Assembly: GCA_033220425.1 (NCBI GenBank)
Contig: CM065650.1
Coordinates: 310,001 to 374,000 of the forward strand
DNA: 64,000 nucleotides
Direction of reading: 5' to 3'
From: Lepraria neglecta
Lineage: Eukaryota; Ascomycota; Lecanoromycetes; Lecanorales; Stereocaulaceae
The notes under the pieces are model-generated. The model saw only the letters and a list, made by a program, of their open reading frames with translations, had not been told where the DNA came from and searched no databases. This document shows positions 47,818 to 60,481 of this stretch, piece by piece; the stretch's first letter is position 1; every line of letters begins with the position of its first letter. Position numbers and translations under genes: made by a program.

Positions 47818-48807
47818 TTAACCACCCCACACGGCCCCAACCCATACAAGAACTGAAGATTCGGCGCCCTCTTCCGTCAAAGGCTGAATGCCCGCGGGAC
47901 AAGTAGGATTTAGGTTAGAAGTGGTAAGGTCCAAAGAACCTCCCAAGATAGAGACCGAGCATCCTTCAGCCCCAAGCGGTCCCTCATAGTTCAACTGCCG
48001 ACCGATAGAAGTAGATGCAGTTGGCTGGGGCGGCGAAGCCGGCTCCTGATGAGCCAATGCCTCCAATGGGCCCGCCGTTGAATTGGTATGTGTTGGCTTG
48101 GTAGCCGTAGTTGTTGCTTGCGGTGCATTGGGAGGGGAGGGGAGGGTGTACGTGGTTATGCCGGCTGTGATGGTGGTGATCTGGGATGGTGTTAGATTAT
48201 CTGTAAGGTTCTAGAATGTGGGTATGGGCGAGAGACTTACTGGTGTTACTGCTGCTATTGAGAGCAGGCACGAGCATCCGCTTGAGAGGGCACTAGATCG
48301 ACTAAGAAATTTTGAGACATTGTCTGGACACGAAGCTCTGGTTCTTTTGGGAGCTTTGCGTTGTAGAGTGATGGATCGATGCAGGCGTTGTAGAGTAATG
48401 GGTAGTTGTAGCATGAGTCGTCATTCTCAGGATCCTTGGTGTTAAGTCATTGACACCTCTTGGTTCCAAGTCACGCTTTTTGAAGGCTGGAAATGTAGCA
48501 TCAAGAGCGGGAACTGTCACTGTAGTCGCGAAGACGTTGACTCTGTGCTTGTAAGTCAATTCCTGTTATTAGAAGACATACTGGCTACTCACGTTACAGT
48601 CGCCAGTGGCAGACTCAAATAGCTACTGCAGGAAGCACTTGCTTGATTATTGGCTGCTCTGAGCTGACGCTGACAGTCATCTGATTTGCATAAATGATTG
48701 AACCCTCGAAGGCGATAGTCTCGAGCTTCGATTTCAGCGGGGATGCCGAGGACTGGCCGGAAGGGAAAGGGCAGGGATTGGGAACAGCAGATCAGTCGCT
48801 CTTGCAT
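47818..48807 (-). CDS. Putative Cys/Thr-rich, possibly surface, protein
   Basis: Tentative four-exon model (minus): 48593-48807, 48457-48542, 48241-48353, 47818-48180; introns 50, 103 and 60 nt; all phases agree, 258 residues. It reads HLCKSDDCQRQLRAANNQAS, ASCSSYLSLPLATVTVNVFA, KKRDLEPRAPKRTRA, SSGCSCLLSIAAVTP and ITTITAGITTYTLPSPP. The Cys pair plus Thr/Pro linker pattern resembles Thr-rich fungal extracellular proteins, but I see no clear signal peptide, so a 5' exon may be missing. In the last exon a second frame (SNNYGYQANTYQFNGGPIGG) also looks protein-like, so the C-terminus and last acceptor site are uncertain. Confidence 0.4.
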
Positions 48808-50147
48808 AGCTGGAAAGCGTCATCTCACACAGGAGTTTCTGGAGATTGAGCACAACTGTATAAAATAGAAAACCGCGGGAATGTGGGGCCGGGTGTCGCA
48901 ATATACATTATTGTACTTTAGAAGTATCTCGTCTGAGCTTGCAAGCCGTTGAGTGACTCGGTGCACAGCCAAGCAGCTAGAGAGCAGCCGCCACCCATGT
49001 AAACAGCAGGGTTTCTGGCTCTCGAGATAGCCGCTCTGGAAGACATCCAGATTCCGGGCGGCGCCATATCGATGTTTACAGAACAAACTCAGGTGGAGAT
49101 GTGCATCGGCTTTCCAAATGGGGAGCCAAGCAAAGTAACTGTAAAGTCGTCTCCCGCTAGAACAGTAGGGATTCAGAGACGAAGTCATCCTCATTATTAC
49201 TCTTGAAGATGCTTAAGAGAAATATAGTAGATAGATTCGGTGAGGAAAAGAGGACTTGACAGTGACATTGATACAATGCTACCTCTTACAGCCGTGAACA
49301 TGGATGATGAGTAGAAAATCATGCGCAGTACTAACGAAGCTGAAACTAGCAGTCTAGCATTCGATAGACAAAAAGGACACAAGTAGCGAAAAGAACCATG
49401 ATCGTTGAACTTTGAGCTTGTTCTCTTACTAGCCCGAAATTTTGACCTCCCCGATCTATCTTGTAAGGATTTCTGAGCAGCAAACTGCACGGTTGCAACG
49501 GGGGTCGAGTTATGTCGTTGCTTCGGTCAATATTCCTCCGTTCGGTTGAGCAAAGGTTATATACAATTTCCAGGCGAAAGCCCCCAGAATGGTGCATATC
49601 TTGCGTACACGGCTTATCTGAAGCAGCGGCGTGCTACAATGCTCTGTGAGTCGGAGCTTTTAGCAAGACTTGATAGGGCCAGATAGAAAGGTTCACCAGC
49701 CAAACCTTTGTCGGCCACTCGTAGGGCTGAAACCCTTGGCCACACCTTAGAGCTCGTCCTCCAATCCCTAAGCGGGCAGGTGCCGGCAGGTGCCGGGGAC
49801 ATACTTTGACGCCTAAGTAACCAACTTCTAGCGCCCGCTCTAGGCGCCTCATGGGCATCAGCCCTAAGTTCTAGGGCTCACGATGATCTCTTCGTGGGGG
49901 CGAAGGAGAATGCGCGCTGCTAGCGCGTTGTTTACTCATCTACTTTTACAGCCTCTATCCATTCAGCTGCACCATCTCAGACAGCTACGTACTGCAGTTG
50001 ACAGAGCTTTGAATTTTGCTCGCTCTATCACTAACGCAGGCCCATTTCCCCTTCCCGATCCCATTCCTCCAACAAAGCGTCCTAGCCAACCGAGGCCTCT
50101 CCTGCTATTCGATCCTTGCAGACTACCGTCAACTGAGGACAGATAAC
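48808..50147. other. Intergenic, no gene recognised
   Basis: 1.34 kb. Minus-strand frames at 48820-49194 and 49197-49597 lack family features. A 10-bp direct repeat (AGGTGCCGGC) lies near 49780-49800. Confidence 0.45.
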
Positions 50148-51512
50148 ATGGACAACTGCGCCTTCCTTCGCCTCCCCCGCGAGCTGCGTGACAGAATCTA
50201 CAAGAATCTCGTCAGTGTCAAGTATACCAAGACACCTAAAGATGCTCAGGCGGGCTGCCGCTCTGCTGCTTCCAGATACGATTGGAACCTCGACCCCACC
50301 ATCCTCCGAGTCAATAAGCAAATACACGAAGAGACTAGAGAGATCATGGCACGTGACAATGACTTCGTGGTTGTCCAGCGTACCGTGGCAGAGTTGGAGC
50401 AGACAGAGAGTGACTACGGGGCGGAAGATGAAGGGATAATGGTCTACAATGTGAAACTTTGGCCGGGGAAAGGAACCATGGTGGCGAATGTGCCCGGCGA
50501 GAGGATGCGAATCTGGCTGGGAATCCATGGGCGAACAGTCGTCGGGCCGTTATACGTGATGTTAGCGGAAGAGCTTCGTGATTTCTGTGTCGGATTATCT
50601 TCATTTGTAGATTCTAATGGGCAATATCGGATATCTGATGTCGATGCCTCCATCACACTGAAACCAGCAGCAGAGTGGGACACCCTAGGTGTCAAGAAAG
50701 AGAGGCAAGATGCGCTCTTGCAGCCCTTGGCGAAGCTACGATTCCTCCGGAGCGCTCAGATTCTTGGAGTTGAGTCCGAAGTAGAGGAGCAATACAGGGA
50801 GCAGATGACGCGCCTGGAATTTGATGAGCATGTCGTCTACAACACTATCAATGAATTGATATCGAGTGGAGATGATGCCCGAGGAATTGGCCACTTCGAC
50901 GTAGCAACCGCATACTATCAACGTGCAAGCGAATACTTCCACCACTTCGCCAAACAAGCACGCGGAGTCTTCAGCGACCCTGCAGATCCTCACGTCTTCG
51001 CATTCAAGATAATGCAACATCGTGCCTTGAACTGGATTGAGGACAACAAATTCCATGATGCTCTTGGATGTGCACAAATAGCATTGCAGCTTACAAATCA
51101 ACTCTTCTTGGCCAACGCGCCAGTGACAAGTCCGCCAACCGATGCAAATGGTCGGATAAGCAGGGGCACCTTAAGGCAATGGACATGCAATTGTATCAAA
51201 GATGGGGCAGAGCGGTATGGGCAGCGTATCAAGTGCGAAGATATCGGGCGTGTTTACTATTACAGGAGCATTTCTGGGCGTCTTCTTCTTGGGGAGAAAG
51301 CCACTGAGAAGGCCGATGAAGACAAATACACTGCTATCGGATGCTGTGTTGTGTCAGAGACTGCCACTGATGAGGAGAATATCCCGAAAGAGCTTATGGA
51401 GCTTGAAATTCGAACGATGGAAAGGTTGGGTGCGAATGACGGCGGCGATCTGGGTGAAAAGGACGAAGAGGATGAGTGGGAAGATGAAGAGTGGGAGGAC
51501 GAAGAAGACTGA
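50148..51512 (+). CDS. F-box/2EXR-like conserved fungal protein
   Basis: Intronless, 454 residues from the ATG at 50148 (the frame stays open upstream but lacks the conserved start). The N-terminus FLRLPRELRDRIYKNLV followed by PTILRVNKQIHEETREIM is the F-box-like (2EXR-type) start seen in many fungal proteins that may recruit targets to Skp1-type ubiquitin ligases. The middle part has helical repeats reminiscent of TPR (FDVATAYYQRASEYFHHFAK, NKFHDALGCAQIALQLTNQL). The C-terminus is an acidic tail of Asp/Glu-Trp repeats (WEDEEWEDEED). The target and role are unknown. Confidence 0.75.
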   Translation: MDNCAFLRLPRELRDRIYKNLVSVKYTKTPKDAQAGCRSAASRYDWNLDPTILRVNKQIHEETREIMARDNDFVVVQRTVAELEQTESDYGAEDEGIMVYNVKLWPGKGTMVANVPGERMRIWLGIHGRTVVGPLYVMLAEELRDFCVGLSSFVDSNGQYRISDVDASITLKPAAEWDTLGVKKERQDALLQPLAKLRFLRSAQILGVESEVEEQYREQMTRLEFDEHVVYNTINELISSGDDARGIGHFDVATAYYQRASEYFHHFAKQARGVFSDPADPHVFAFKIMQHRALNWIEDNKFHDALGCAQIALQLTNQLFLANAPVTSPPTDANGRISRGTLRQWTCNCIKDGAERYGQRIKCEDIGRVYYYRSISGRLLLGEKATEKADEDKYTAIGCCVVSETATDEENIPKELMELEIRTMERLGANDGGDLGEKDEEDEWEDEEWEDEED

Positions 51513-52062
51513 GAGACTGTGGCTCAGACCTGATAGTAGTTCCCTGATTGGGAAAAGCAAATGAGAAGCAACAAAGCAATAGGCATACGTGAGCTGTGGA
51601 CAAATTGAGCCATTCATGCTCCAACCAGAGCAGGTACATGACAGCCTTTGGCTCAGACAGCCATGCTGACTTTTAGATTACTGGCACTGCCAAGCGCCTC
51701 TGGGGGTTTCTATCGCTCTATCTAAATGCGGTACCGCAACTAGTGGTGAAGCATAGAACGGTGAAAGTCATTCAGAGTACTCGACCAGAGTACTCATCTA
51801 TTACATCGGAAGTAGGAAAGTCTATGCTTTTCGCTGTGCTCAAATTTTTTCTCCTCAATCATGGAAATCGTGCCAACGAAAAATCAACAACACAGTCACA
51901 GTGGAAGATAATCAATGGAGGCAATGAAACAAGCCCAACATAGGCCTCAAATCCCCTATTTCGGATCTCACTGCGTTAGCTTGAGGCGCCATGTGCCATG
52001 CTTCTTTTGGAGTCATTACTAGAAGCCGTTAGCGTCACTGGTATTGACATTGAGGGATATAC
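51513..52062. other. Intergenic, tail-to-tail region
   Basis: 550 bp between two 3' ends. It may contain a last small exon of the C2H2 gene (51976-52014), see that gene. Confidence 0.45.
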
Positions 52063-54220
52063 TCACGTCACATTCCTCAAGACGCCTGTAAAAACGCCTG
52101 TCGTGACGCGTGTGTTGGCTCTTGTGAGTGGTATATTCTGTTTTGTCATGGTCGATGTCCATGGCGACCAAGTCGTGAGCACTGGAGCCCTTGCATTATT
52201 TCGTGAAACTTGCTTCTTCGTCCGGGCAAAGAAGGACTGTGATTTCTTGCGAGTAGACCGTCTTATGGATGGATAGAATAGCTCCTCTGGCTCTTCAATG
52301 GTCGGCGGTAGGGTCTGCATGCTTGGAGGCTCGTAGCTGTCACTTCTAGGGATTTTAGGGTGGCTGGGAAAGCGAGCAGATGGTATTGAAGAAGGCTCGT
52401 TGCTTTGATTGTGTACTGAGCCGGCATGCCAGTCTGTCCCCGCATTGACGAGAGGTTGTGTCGAATTCGGAATATGATGCCGTCCGGAGATCATGGACGA
52501 GGAGTCGAGAGAACGAGAAAAGGATGGTCGAGGCTGGGTCCCTCTGGTGCCAGGATCTATGTGATCGGCCGGCCGTGTTTGAGACCAAAGGTAGTCTGCT
52601 ATTATTTGGTCTCGATCTGTATGGGGTACAAGGCTGGACAGTTCTGAGTGGCTATGGCCAGTGCTAAGTTGGTAATTGGAGAAGTCGTTGAGGTCGTGAC
52701 TGGATCTCTGAAATGCAGATTGGGGTTGACTTTGTTCGACAGACCCAAGTGTGGAAGCTGGATCATACAGCATCAAACGAGTATCATGTTCTTGATGCTG
52801 GTTGTAGCTCTGATCGATATCCATATCTTGGTCGACGTAATTTGTGTCTGCATTCATCGTGCTTTGGTACTCCCAATATGGGACACTGAATTCGAAGGCC
52901 GCTGTCGCGAGGATGTCTGGGTCCTCCACGGCCATCTCCAGTCTTGCCTGAAGGTCTTTGACAATACTTTGGTCCCAGCTGAAGCCTGACCTTGCGACAT
53001 AGGGATTCGACGTCAAAATATGCCCCCAGGATTCGTTGACTCCAGATTGACGCAACAACCCCTCGATCACTTTGTTGGCGTCCCAATCACGTATGTGTTC
53101 GTGATTCTTGTAGTGAGCGTCGTCGATATGGTTGAGCCAGTCTACCATAGTTAGAAACAGCTCGACACAGAAGCCACATGCAAAGGCCTTCTTCTCCGTG
53201 GGGCGCCGCCATCTTTCAGCCAATATTTCGCCGGCCTTGATCCCATGGCTCTTGAGATGGTCGACTAAGGGAGACTTCCTCGTGAAAGTCCGGGGCCTTT
53301 GAGTGCAGTCCCCCAGTTTGTGGCCTTCGAGATGACGCTGATTCGGATTTGGAATTCCACAGAGTGTGCAGTACGAGCTGCCATTTTCATATTCCACAGG
53401 CCCAAAGGGCATGCAAATAAACCGCGTCTCATGCTCTTTCTCGTGTCTCTTATACCCATCACAAGTGTATATCTTGTGTGGTTGCTCGCAGGTAGTACAC
53501 CAGTGAACATGGTCCCCGTTAGTGGAGGAGGCAGGAGTTCTGTCATTGAAGGAATCTCCTCGAGGCAGACTCGGCGCTTGACGACCTCGACTCCGACGGC
53601 CCCTCTTTGTATAAGGGGTGGTGCGATTGCCGGCCGAAGATTGCCGGCCGAAGGAGCTGGTAGATGATCTTTGGGAAGAGACTTGCTGCGTACTGCTTCG
53701 AGGGTGTGATGCGTAGTGGCTTTCTGGTTGAGCAACGGCGAGATGGCCAGCCTGGCGAGTCTGTAGCACATTGGCATTCCCTGATTCTTCTTATCAGCTG
53801 TTACCATCGAACTCTTCGCAAATACATTTACTGACCTTGGCCGCGGGCTGATTGAAGCCATCCCCTGATAGTATCATCAGGGTAGCCCTGAAGGGCCAAG
53901 AGGGCACCAAGCTCTTCGCCCGAGAAGGAGCGAAGGATTGCGAGGCTATTGAAGATTCTGTTCTCGTCGGCGTGGGCGAGGACCTCGATAGCTACTAGGA
54001 GAGATGGTGTCTGTGATATGCCGACGTCTTCTTCGCGCACAGAGGCTCCGGCATTTGAACTATCTTGCCGCTTGTGGAGTACAACTTCTGATGTCTGCGG
54101 TTTTCTAAAGCTGCGTCGCTGTGGGGTGCTCGATACGATAGGGGAGCTGAAAGATGAGATGGAACCGTCTTGAGGGAGCCATGAAACGTCGGTATTAGGA
54201 CGCCGGGATGTATCCTCCAT
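52063..54220 (-). CDS. C2H2-type zinc-finger protein
   Basis: Two exons (minus): 53836-54220 and 52063-53780; intron 55 nt; 700 residues. An N-terminal Ser/Thr-rich part includes LVAIEVLAHADENRIFNSLA. A Ser/Arg-rich linker follows, then three zinc-binding stretches: WCTTCEQPHKIYTCDGYKRH, YCTLCGIPNPNQRHLEGHK and FACGFCVELFLTMVDWLNHI, then a long Gln/Ser-rich region as in transcription activators. This is a fungal zinc-finger type with irregular spacing; DNA binding is likely but no target is known. The C-terminus may be spliced further: a GTGAGT at the stop, a GCTAACG branch and TTCTAG end would give a short last exon finishing at 51976. Confidence 0.75.
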
Positions 54221-57200
54221 GAAGGCAACAATAATTGAGCATGGGGGCGAAAAGCTGGTCGCTGCGGCAAACACTGGTCATGTGGGGCCAGGAAAGATTT
54301 CTCAAATACTGCTGACTCTCGGTGGATGGCAAATTGAGGCTCAAAACATCCATTATGCTGGCAGCGGCACCTTGGAGGCAGCTGCCATCCCATCTGTATC
54401 TAGGAATCATTTTGGCAGTGGCTAAGGTCCTTTGGCAGTGGCTAAGGTCCTTTGGCAGTCTCCCGAATCGGGATCTGAGTGGCGTCGAATGAGAGTGCGG
54501 GTTGTCATTTGGGCTCGTATGAGAAGGGTGATTCTATGGTGGAGTTGTAAAAGACACTAAGTCAAGGCCGAGCGGTGCGATCAGAGTGCAAGATAAGTTG
54601 AGGAGGGGTAGCATTTTCCTTATCGGGAATGATTGTGTGGTTTGACGCCCTCTGTTACGTCCAGAAATTAGGTGGCGCGTAGGTAAGGCGTCGGCGAGTT
54701 TGCATGGTACAAAGGCCGAGAGTTCTGCCCAAATTGCCCTATTGGCTTCCCCTTTCGTCGCCTATCCAAGGTCGAGATAAACGGCTGGCCCGAACTGTCG
54801 AGGCTCTCTTGCGCGCATCTAAGCCCCACGGGGATGTTGATCGAGATAGCTATGTTGAGATGAAACTACTAATAGCTAATAATAGACGTCATTGGTTACC
54901 TCCCACATCAGCGGATGGGTCGCGGTGAGACTGTTTATTGACGTGGCCCCAGTTGGTCGTCTGCAATGTCAAAGCCAATCGACATCCTCCTCACATGGAC
55001 TTGCCTAGGCGGAGCAACCGAAGACTGGCATGACGGTCTGCTGGATTCAATGGTAGGAGGGTTCCTTCAAGGATCTCGAGGCCCGGCAGTGGCGCCGTGG
55101 ATCCGACAACTAACGGCTCCTAAAGCCAATTGAAGCTTGCGGACATAACCTAATTCGACGTGTGGCGCCCTTCCGTAGCGAGGCAGCCTTTCAAAGTACC
55201 ACGGTAGTATTCTTTCATCATTTTTTTTTTGGTTCGCTGGTATTCCCTTTGAGGATCCATGCCGCCCAGTTGCTGAGCATACCTCAGGTGTTTCACATTG
55301 GTCATGAGCTCATGTCCCGCATAGACAACGGACTAATGTCAACGTGTCAGTTTTAGATCTTGCATCTAGCGTTGTGACTCCGAAAGAACGAATTAGATGC
55401 GAGAACTCAAAGTTTTGATGGCCCCTCGAATCTACTAAATCGCCAGCCTCTGTGGGCTTGACGACCTAGAACGACTTTCTTACTGTGATGAGTACTTGGG
55501 CGACTTTGGTTCGTTGACACTGGGGGCAAAGAGGTGCCAAGTAAGGCCTCCCAGTGAGCCAGTCACCACCGAGACTTGGAAAAAGATCCACTCCCACAAT
55601 TCCCCCCGGCACGCCTCGGCGGGCTGAGCGGGCCCCAAATACAACAAGCGAATGCTTAGCCGAAATGCGAATAATGATATGGGGTGTCCTAGAGAAGCTA
55701 TTGGATAGTGCCCGCAGCTGTAAAGATGCTGGACGATCCATCATTGGGTTATTTGAGCGACTCCAGTGTTCATCCCAGGCCGAAAGACGGTGGGGTCATG
55801 CTTAGTGATCTTTAGGCTCCTGGCGGTTTGCCCTGGCGCTGCCTGACCTGTGCCTTCCGCCCCCAAAGTCGGCCCCTCGTACCCACTTTTTCTCGTGTTC
55901 CTTTGCGTAGGCATCTTTTGAACCAGATTCCATGATTCGGCCGCTTGAGAGGACATGGATCATCCAGCTGGCAACAAACATTTCCCTTCCTCAATTCGAT
56001 AGTCAATAGACAATCATTGTGGGTACTCATTGGAATAACCATCGATAGCACTTTTCGTGGCGCCTCCTAGTGTCCGCGAGTCAAATTGACACAGCACATA
56101 GGGCCAATCTTCAATTCTCATCTGCGAAATGGCTTGACATGATTAAGAGCACACATATGAAGAGCTACCAGAAGCAACATGAGCCATGAAGAACGCCCAG
56201 AATCTCTGACAGCATCTGAAAGAAACGGAAATGCGAATTATCTCTTGGTTCTGAAGGACTGTTAGCACATTGAACAGGGGATTGGACATTTTTGCAGTCG
56301 AGTGCTCGAAAATGAAACTTACTAGGTCTTTACTATCATCTTGATCTCCTCCAATCAGCAGCGTAACAATGGATTTCAACAATCGAAAAAAGTCCACTTT
56401 ATCTTCCCTCTCAGTCTTTACTCATTCCCTTTTGCGTGTTGCTAGATTTTCGCGATCGCACACTCTGCAAGCTCTTCCAGTGATGCAGCAGCAGCTCTCT
56501 ATAGCTCTAGAGCAAAGTTCACTACATTGGTTGTTCGAACGATGAGCAAAGCAATGCCTCATGTCAAAAGTTGCGAACACATCGTCTAGACTACTAGGAA
56601 GGATAGGTACTAAATGACCATTAGCTGCAATATCGACATCGTATAGCTTGTCACGATCATCATCTTAGTTTCAATGCGAAATGTACCAACTCCTACGTCC
56701 TCCTAACAATTCAGATGTTAGCACCAGCCGGAGAGATAGCCGCGTGAGTTCCTTTCTTCTGAGTTCTAAACACTGTACCATAGATATGAGTCAAGAAATG
56801 CTGACGTCTGTACAAAGTTTTCTAGGCGTTTAGGGTGCAGATAGGGTACCCTGGTCCCGGTAGGTAGTCGTCATACCCACCAATTAGATCGCGCATAAGT
56901 ACGCTTTTACTTGCAGCTGCAACAGTTGCGGCAGCCAGCGAAGCATTTTCGCTGATTGGATGGCTTCTTGAATATCAAGACCCACAAAGATCTCAATTTA
57001 CCCACGCTGGATGTTTTTCAACCCTCGTTATCTTGCCATGATAACAATGGTAAATATAATATTATCTCTTGAGCAATACTGGCGATGACCATCTCTGAAC
57101 CTAGTGGCAACCTTCGACTCCAAATGGGCTTCAATCCTTCGAAGACCGATGCATAGTCTATCTTTTTTTTTTTGTTATCGCAGTCCGAAATAGAGACCGA

Positions 57201-58495
57201 CAAAGCTGAAAGGAACACGCATGACTGTCGGCGTCTGTTCCTGGTAATGAGCTTCCTCACCTCCATCAACTAAAAAGGAAGTCTCATCTTTGCACTTCTA
57301 TCCTCAATTCAAGCCGGTCTTGCTCAACTCATAGCTCTAGGTCGATCGACTTACCCCGAAACGTTGCTCTAGTCCATATCAAAACCTACTGTCGGGCTTG
57401 AAAATGCGGCTCCCTGAGGTAGAAAACTCTTGGCATTCACCTCCTTTTGGGCATACATCCCTCTTCCGCTCTGCTTAGACTTTGAGCATAACTTTCTGCC
57501 TCCCCTAAGCAGCAGAGTGTCCACTCACCACACCTCCAGAGCATTTGCTACTCTGTAGCGAAAAGAAATCACGGCCAACCACATTATCGAACCCAGTTGG
57601 TTACCTCCCGGCTTATCAATTTTGTCAAGGAAGCCGGCAGAGCAGCAAAGACTTGTCATCGTCACGTCTGCAACATACAGCAGCAACAATGCTGCGCCCC
57701 ATAGCATGGAATCAGAAGGCAAGTCACAAAAGACCTGAAAAACCTGGTGGTGGATCTCTATTCAATCATTCCTGCCACGTGCGCAGGGAAAAGGAGCCAA
57801 ATGCCATGAATGAGACAACGCCGAAACTGGACCGAAGAACGTCCTGGCCTGAAACAAGCCAAAGATTACGCGTGTGTTGCCAATTTGTGACCCGGGAGGC
57901 TTAGCTATCTAGGGTCGGAAAGGTCCCCGGCAGCCTCCACGCTTAGGGCACAATTCAATGCAGCGTCTAACCTTAGCGCGCTGTTTGTTGCTAAGGCTCC
58001 AACAACTTCTTCCACTACAATTATTGTCATCCCCCGCCTGCTCTCTATAACGATACTTCACCAACACAGTCCCCAACAGCTACAAATTAAGATATGATCC
58101 CAACTCCTGGTAAGATCTCCGGGAGTCAGTTTTACCAGATTGTTCTTGCAAATAACAACGAACCCTCCATCCCACGTGCAACCCCACGTGTATTCTCTTC
58201 TGTACGGATTCGCATCAACGTCAAAACTTATGCTTCATGAATTTGCATGTCTCTGCGAAGCTTCTTCTCAATTTCCTTGGTACCTTTCGATAGATAAGTG
58301 GACTCTACTTATCTTCTGAGCTATGTTTCATGTATACGACGATGTGTTGAACAACCCCCATTGGGTGTTGTCAAAGTGTATATTCCACTTTCGTTATAAG
58401 TAGTAGCTAGATTCACTCGCTGTAAATTGCCTTCCAAAGGGTGCAGACCATCTTCATTGTCATCATTCTCTCTTTTGAATTGAAGATTAGACGAC
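54221..58495. other. Gene-poor stretch, 4.3 kb
   Basis: No intact gene recognised on either strand. It contains a 20-bp tandem repeat at 54411-54459 and several T or A runs. Frames such as 57545-57904 (plus) and 56143-56397 (minus) have no signal peptide, motif or splice logic. The GT/AG-rich and AT-balanced composition does not show the strong mutation pattern of the left edge. Confidence 0.5.
54411..54459. repeat. 20-bp tandem repeat
   Basis: TTTGGCAGTGGCTAAGGTCC twice (54411-54430, 54431-54450) plus the first 9 bp of a third unit. Confidence 0.85.
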
Positions 58496-60481
58496 ATGCA
58501 CCACCTTTTCTATCTCTGTGGGAGCCTCGTCTTCGTCCAGTATGTCAATGCATCCTCACAAGCAGGGGCCGCTTCGCCGAGCGGTACAACAAACGTCGCC
58601 ATACAAACGAGCGCGATCAGTGCCGTTGTTGGAGCTGGGAAGGCTGCATACAATGTCGCCCCAAGTTCCTCATCTTCATCAACCTCAAAACCGGCTACTA
58701 CGTCTCCGCCATCGACCGCAGCGGGGCCTGCTGGAACTGTCAGCTGTTTACCCTAGTATGTAATGTATATATACCAACAGGACCATAGCGACTGACCATC
58801 TCTCAGCCAAGACCCAGACTTCAATGCAACACCCCTGTGCCAATGTGATGATGGCAGTTCCTATGCAATGCTGGCACAAGGAACCACCCCAGCCTCGCTC
58901 TTCCACCCATGCGTGTTTAATACGATGCCGACGGTGAAAGTAGCCGCCAATGCATCACCCTGCGAGGTTTTCGGCCCTACAGATTGTGCGGCAGCCACCA
59001 ACACTCTCAACGTCCAGGCCATCATAGACGAAGCGCAGGCGAATTACCAGGCGCAAGAGCTTGGAAATTGTAGCGATTTGACCTATCACATCAGTGACCC
59101 AGGACCAGTGGCGTTATCGAATGGCGACAGCTGCGCCGATGTTCTCAACATAACACTACACATGGTATGGTGGTGGAGTGTGAATGGAGACAACTGCACA
59201 GCAAAAGACGTCGGCTTCGCAAACTGCTTCTACGATCTCGTGCCAAAATATAATGCTGCCAACTGCTCCGACCTCAGTGGAAACGCATACTGCCCGAAGC
59301 CAGACATATCCGACTTTAGCGGCGCCAACTCCACGCTCGATTTCTACACCGCATGGAACATCTACAACTTCCAGCAATGGTCGTACATGTACTATCAATC
59401 AATGTTCGACGGCTTTTCCATAGTCTCGTCCCAGATCTGGAACACAACCATCGCATTCGAGCACCTTCACGCCGCCGATCTAAAAGTAGAGATCATGTTG
59501 GCCGTTCTCACCTTCGCACTGGGGCTCATCAGTCCCAGCGGTTGGGCGAGCCAAATCCCAGGAGAATTCGCGTCAGCCAAGCAATCAACATCTTTCCTTT
59601 TCAGGAACCAAGTACCCGGCGAGTATCTCCTACGTGCTGCGCAGCAATCTCCCGGATTCGCGAATAATCTTGAACCGACCGGGAATCTGGACGATGCAAC
59701 CATAGCCTCAGACCAAATCGATGCTCAACTTGGGCAATACGTAACAGGTCTCGCAGCAGTGATCCAATCCGTTGCAGTCGACGTACCCAACAACCTAACC
59801 GCCATCGCGCAATGGCTCTCAACAGGCTATTACTTCAACGAGCCGCCAGCCATGAACGACATGGTAGAAAGCATCCGGCAAGCACTCAATACCTACGTGC
59901 TCTCGCAAGTACTTCAAGATAACAACGTGATAATAACGCGACAAGTCGACACCGACCCATACGCGCTACAAACCAATGCTACTGGAAAACAACTGGAGAT
60001 TGACCTTGGTTGTAAAGACGGCTACAACAATCTCAGCATGTGTGGAACGTTTTGGTATGACAAGACGAATAATGTGGCTTACTCGCTTTACAACAGGGGC
60101 GATTACTGGGCCGACTATACCAATGATCTGGAGGCTGTTTTCAACATAGGGCTCACAACTCCGGATCTGCTGTTTCTAGGCTCGCAATTGTGCGCGCTGG
60201 GTACCAATGCAACTCAGGGTGCTGGGCCCGAGCAGGCACTCAATAGCGGTACAGCAGTGTCGACAGCATGCCTGAGTAATTTGCCAGTTTGCACATGGAA
60301 TCTGCAGGACCAGTGGCCGGAATTCTATGAGAGTGCTTGTCCGCAGGATTCGAACTATGATTTGCCTGTTTGTGCTGCTGATGGTATTGATGTGCCGCTT
60401 GGTTATCTGGGGTATTATCTGTTCAATGGGGCGACTTGTGAGTCGGAGGAGAAGAAGAAGTTGAAGAGAATTGTGATGTGA
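58496..60481 (+). CDS. Secreted N-glycoprotein of unknown function
   Basis: Two exons: 58496-58755 and 58807-60481; intron 51 nt; 644 residues. It has a signal peptide (MHHLFYLCGSLVFVQYVNAS), then a Ser/Thr-rich linker (about residues 50-80), then a large cysteine-containing domain with many N-glycosylation sites (NCS, NST, NTT, NLT, NAT). Words such as LCQCDDGSSYAML, HMVWWWSVNGDNCTAKDVGF, YNFQQWSYMYYQSMFDGFSI and WLSTGYYFNEPPAMNDMVES suggest a family seen in plant-associated fungi as glycoproteins with chitin-binding-type or unknown domains, but I cannot name it. The hydrophobic stretch EIMLAVLTFALGLISPSGWA is a possible membrane or buried segment. The C-terminus is Lys-rich with no GPI signal. 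Confidence 0.75.

Noticed and set aside
57545-57904. 119-residue plus-strand frame
   Set aside because: Composition looks random and no motif or homology is recognised.
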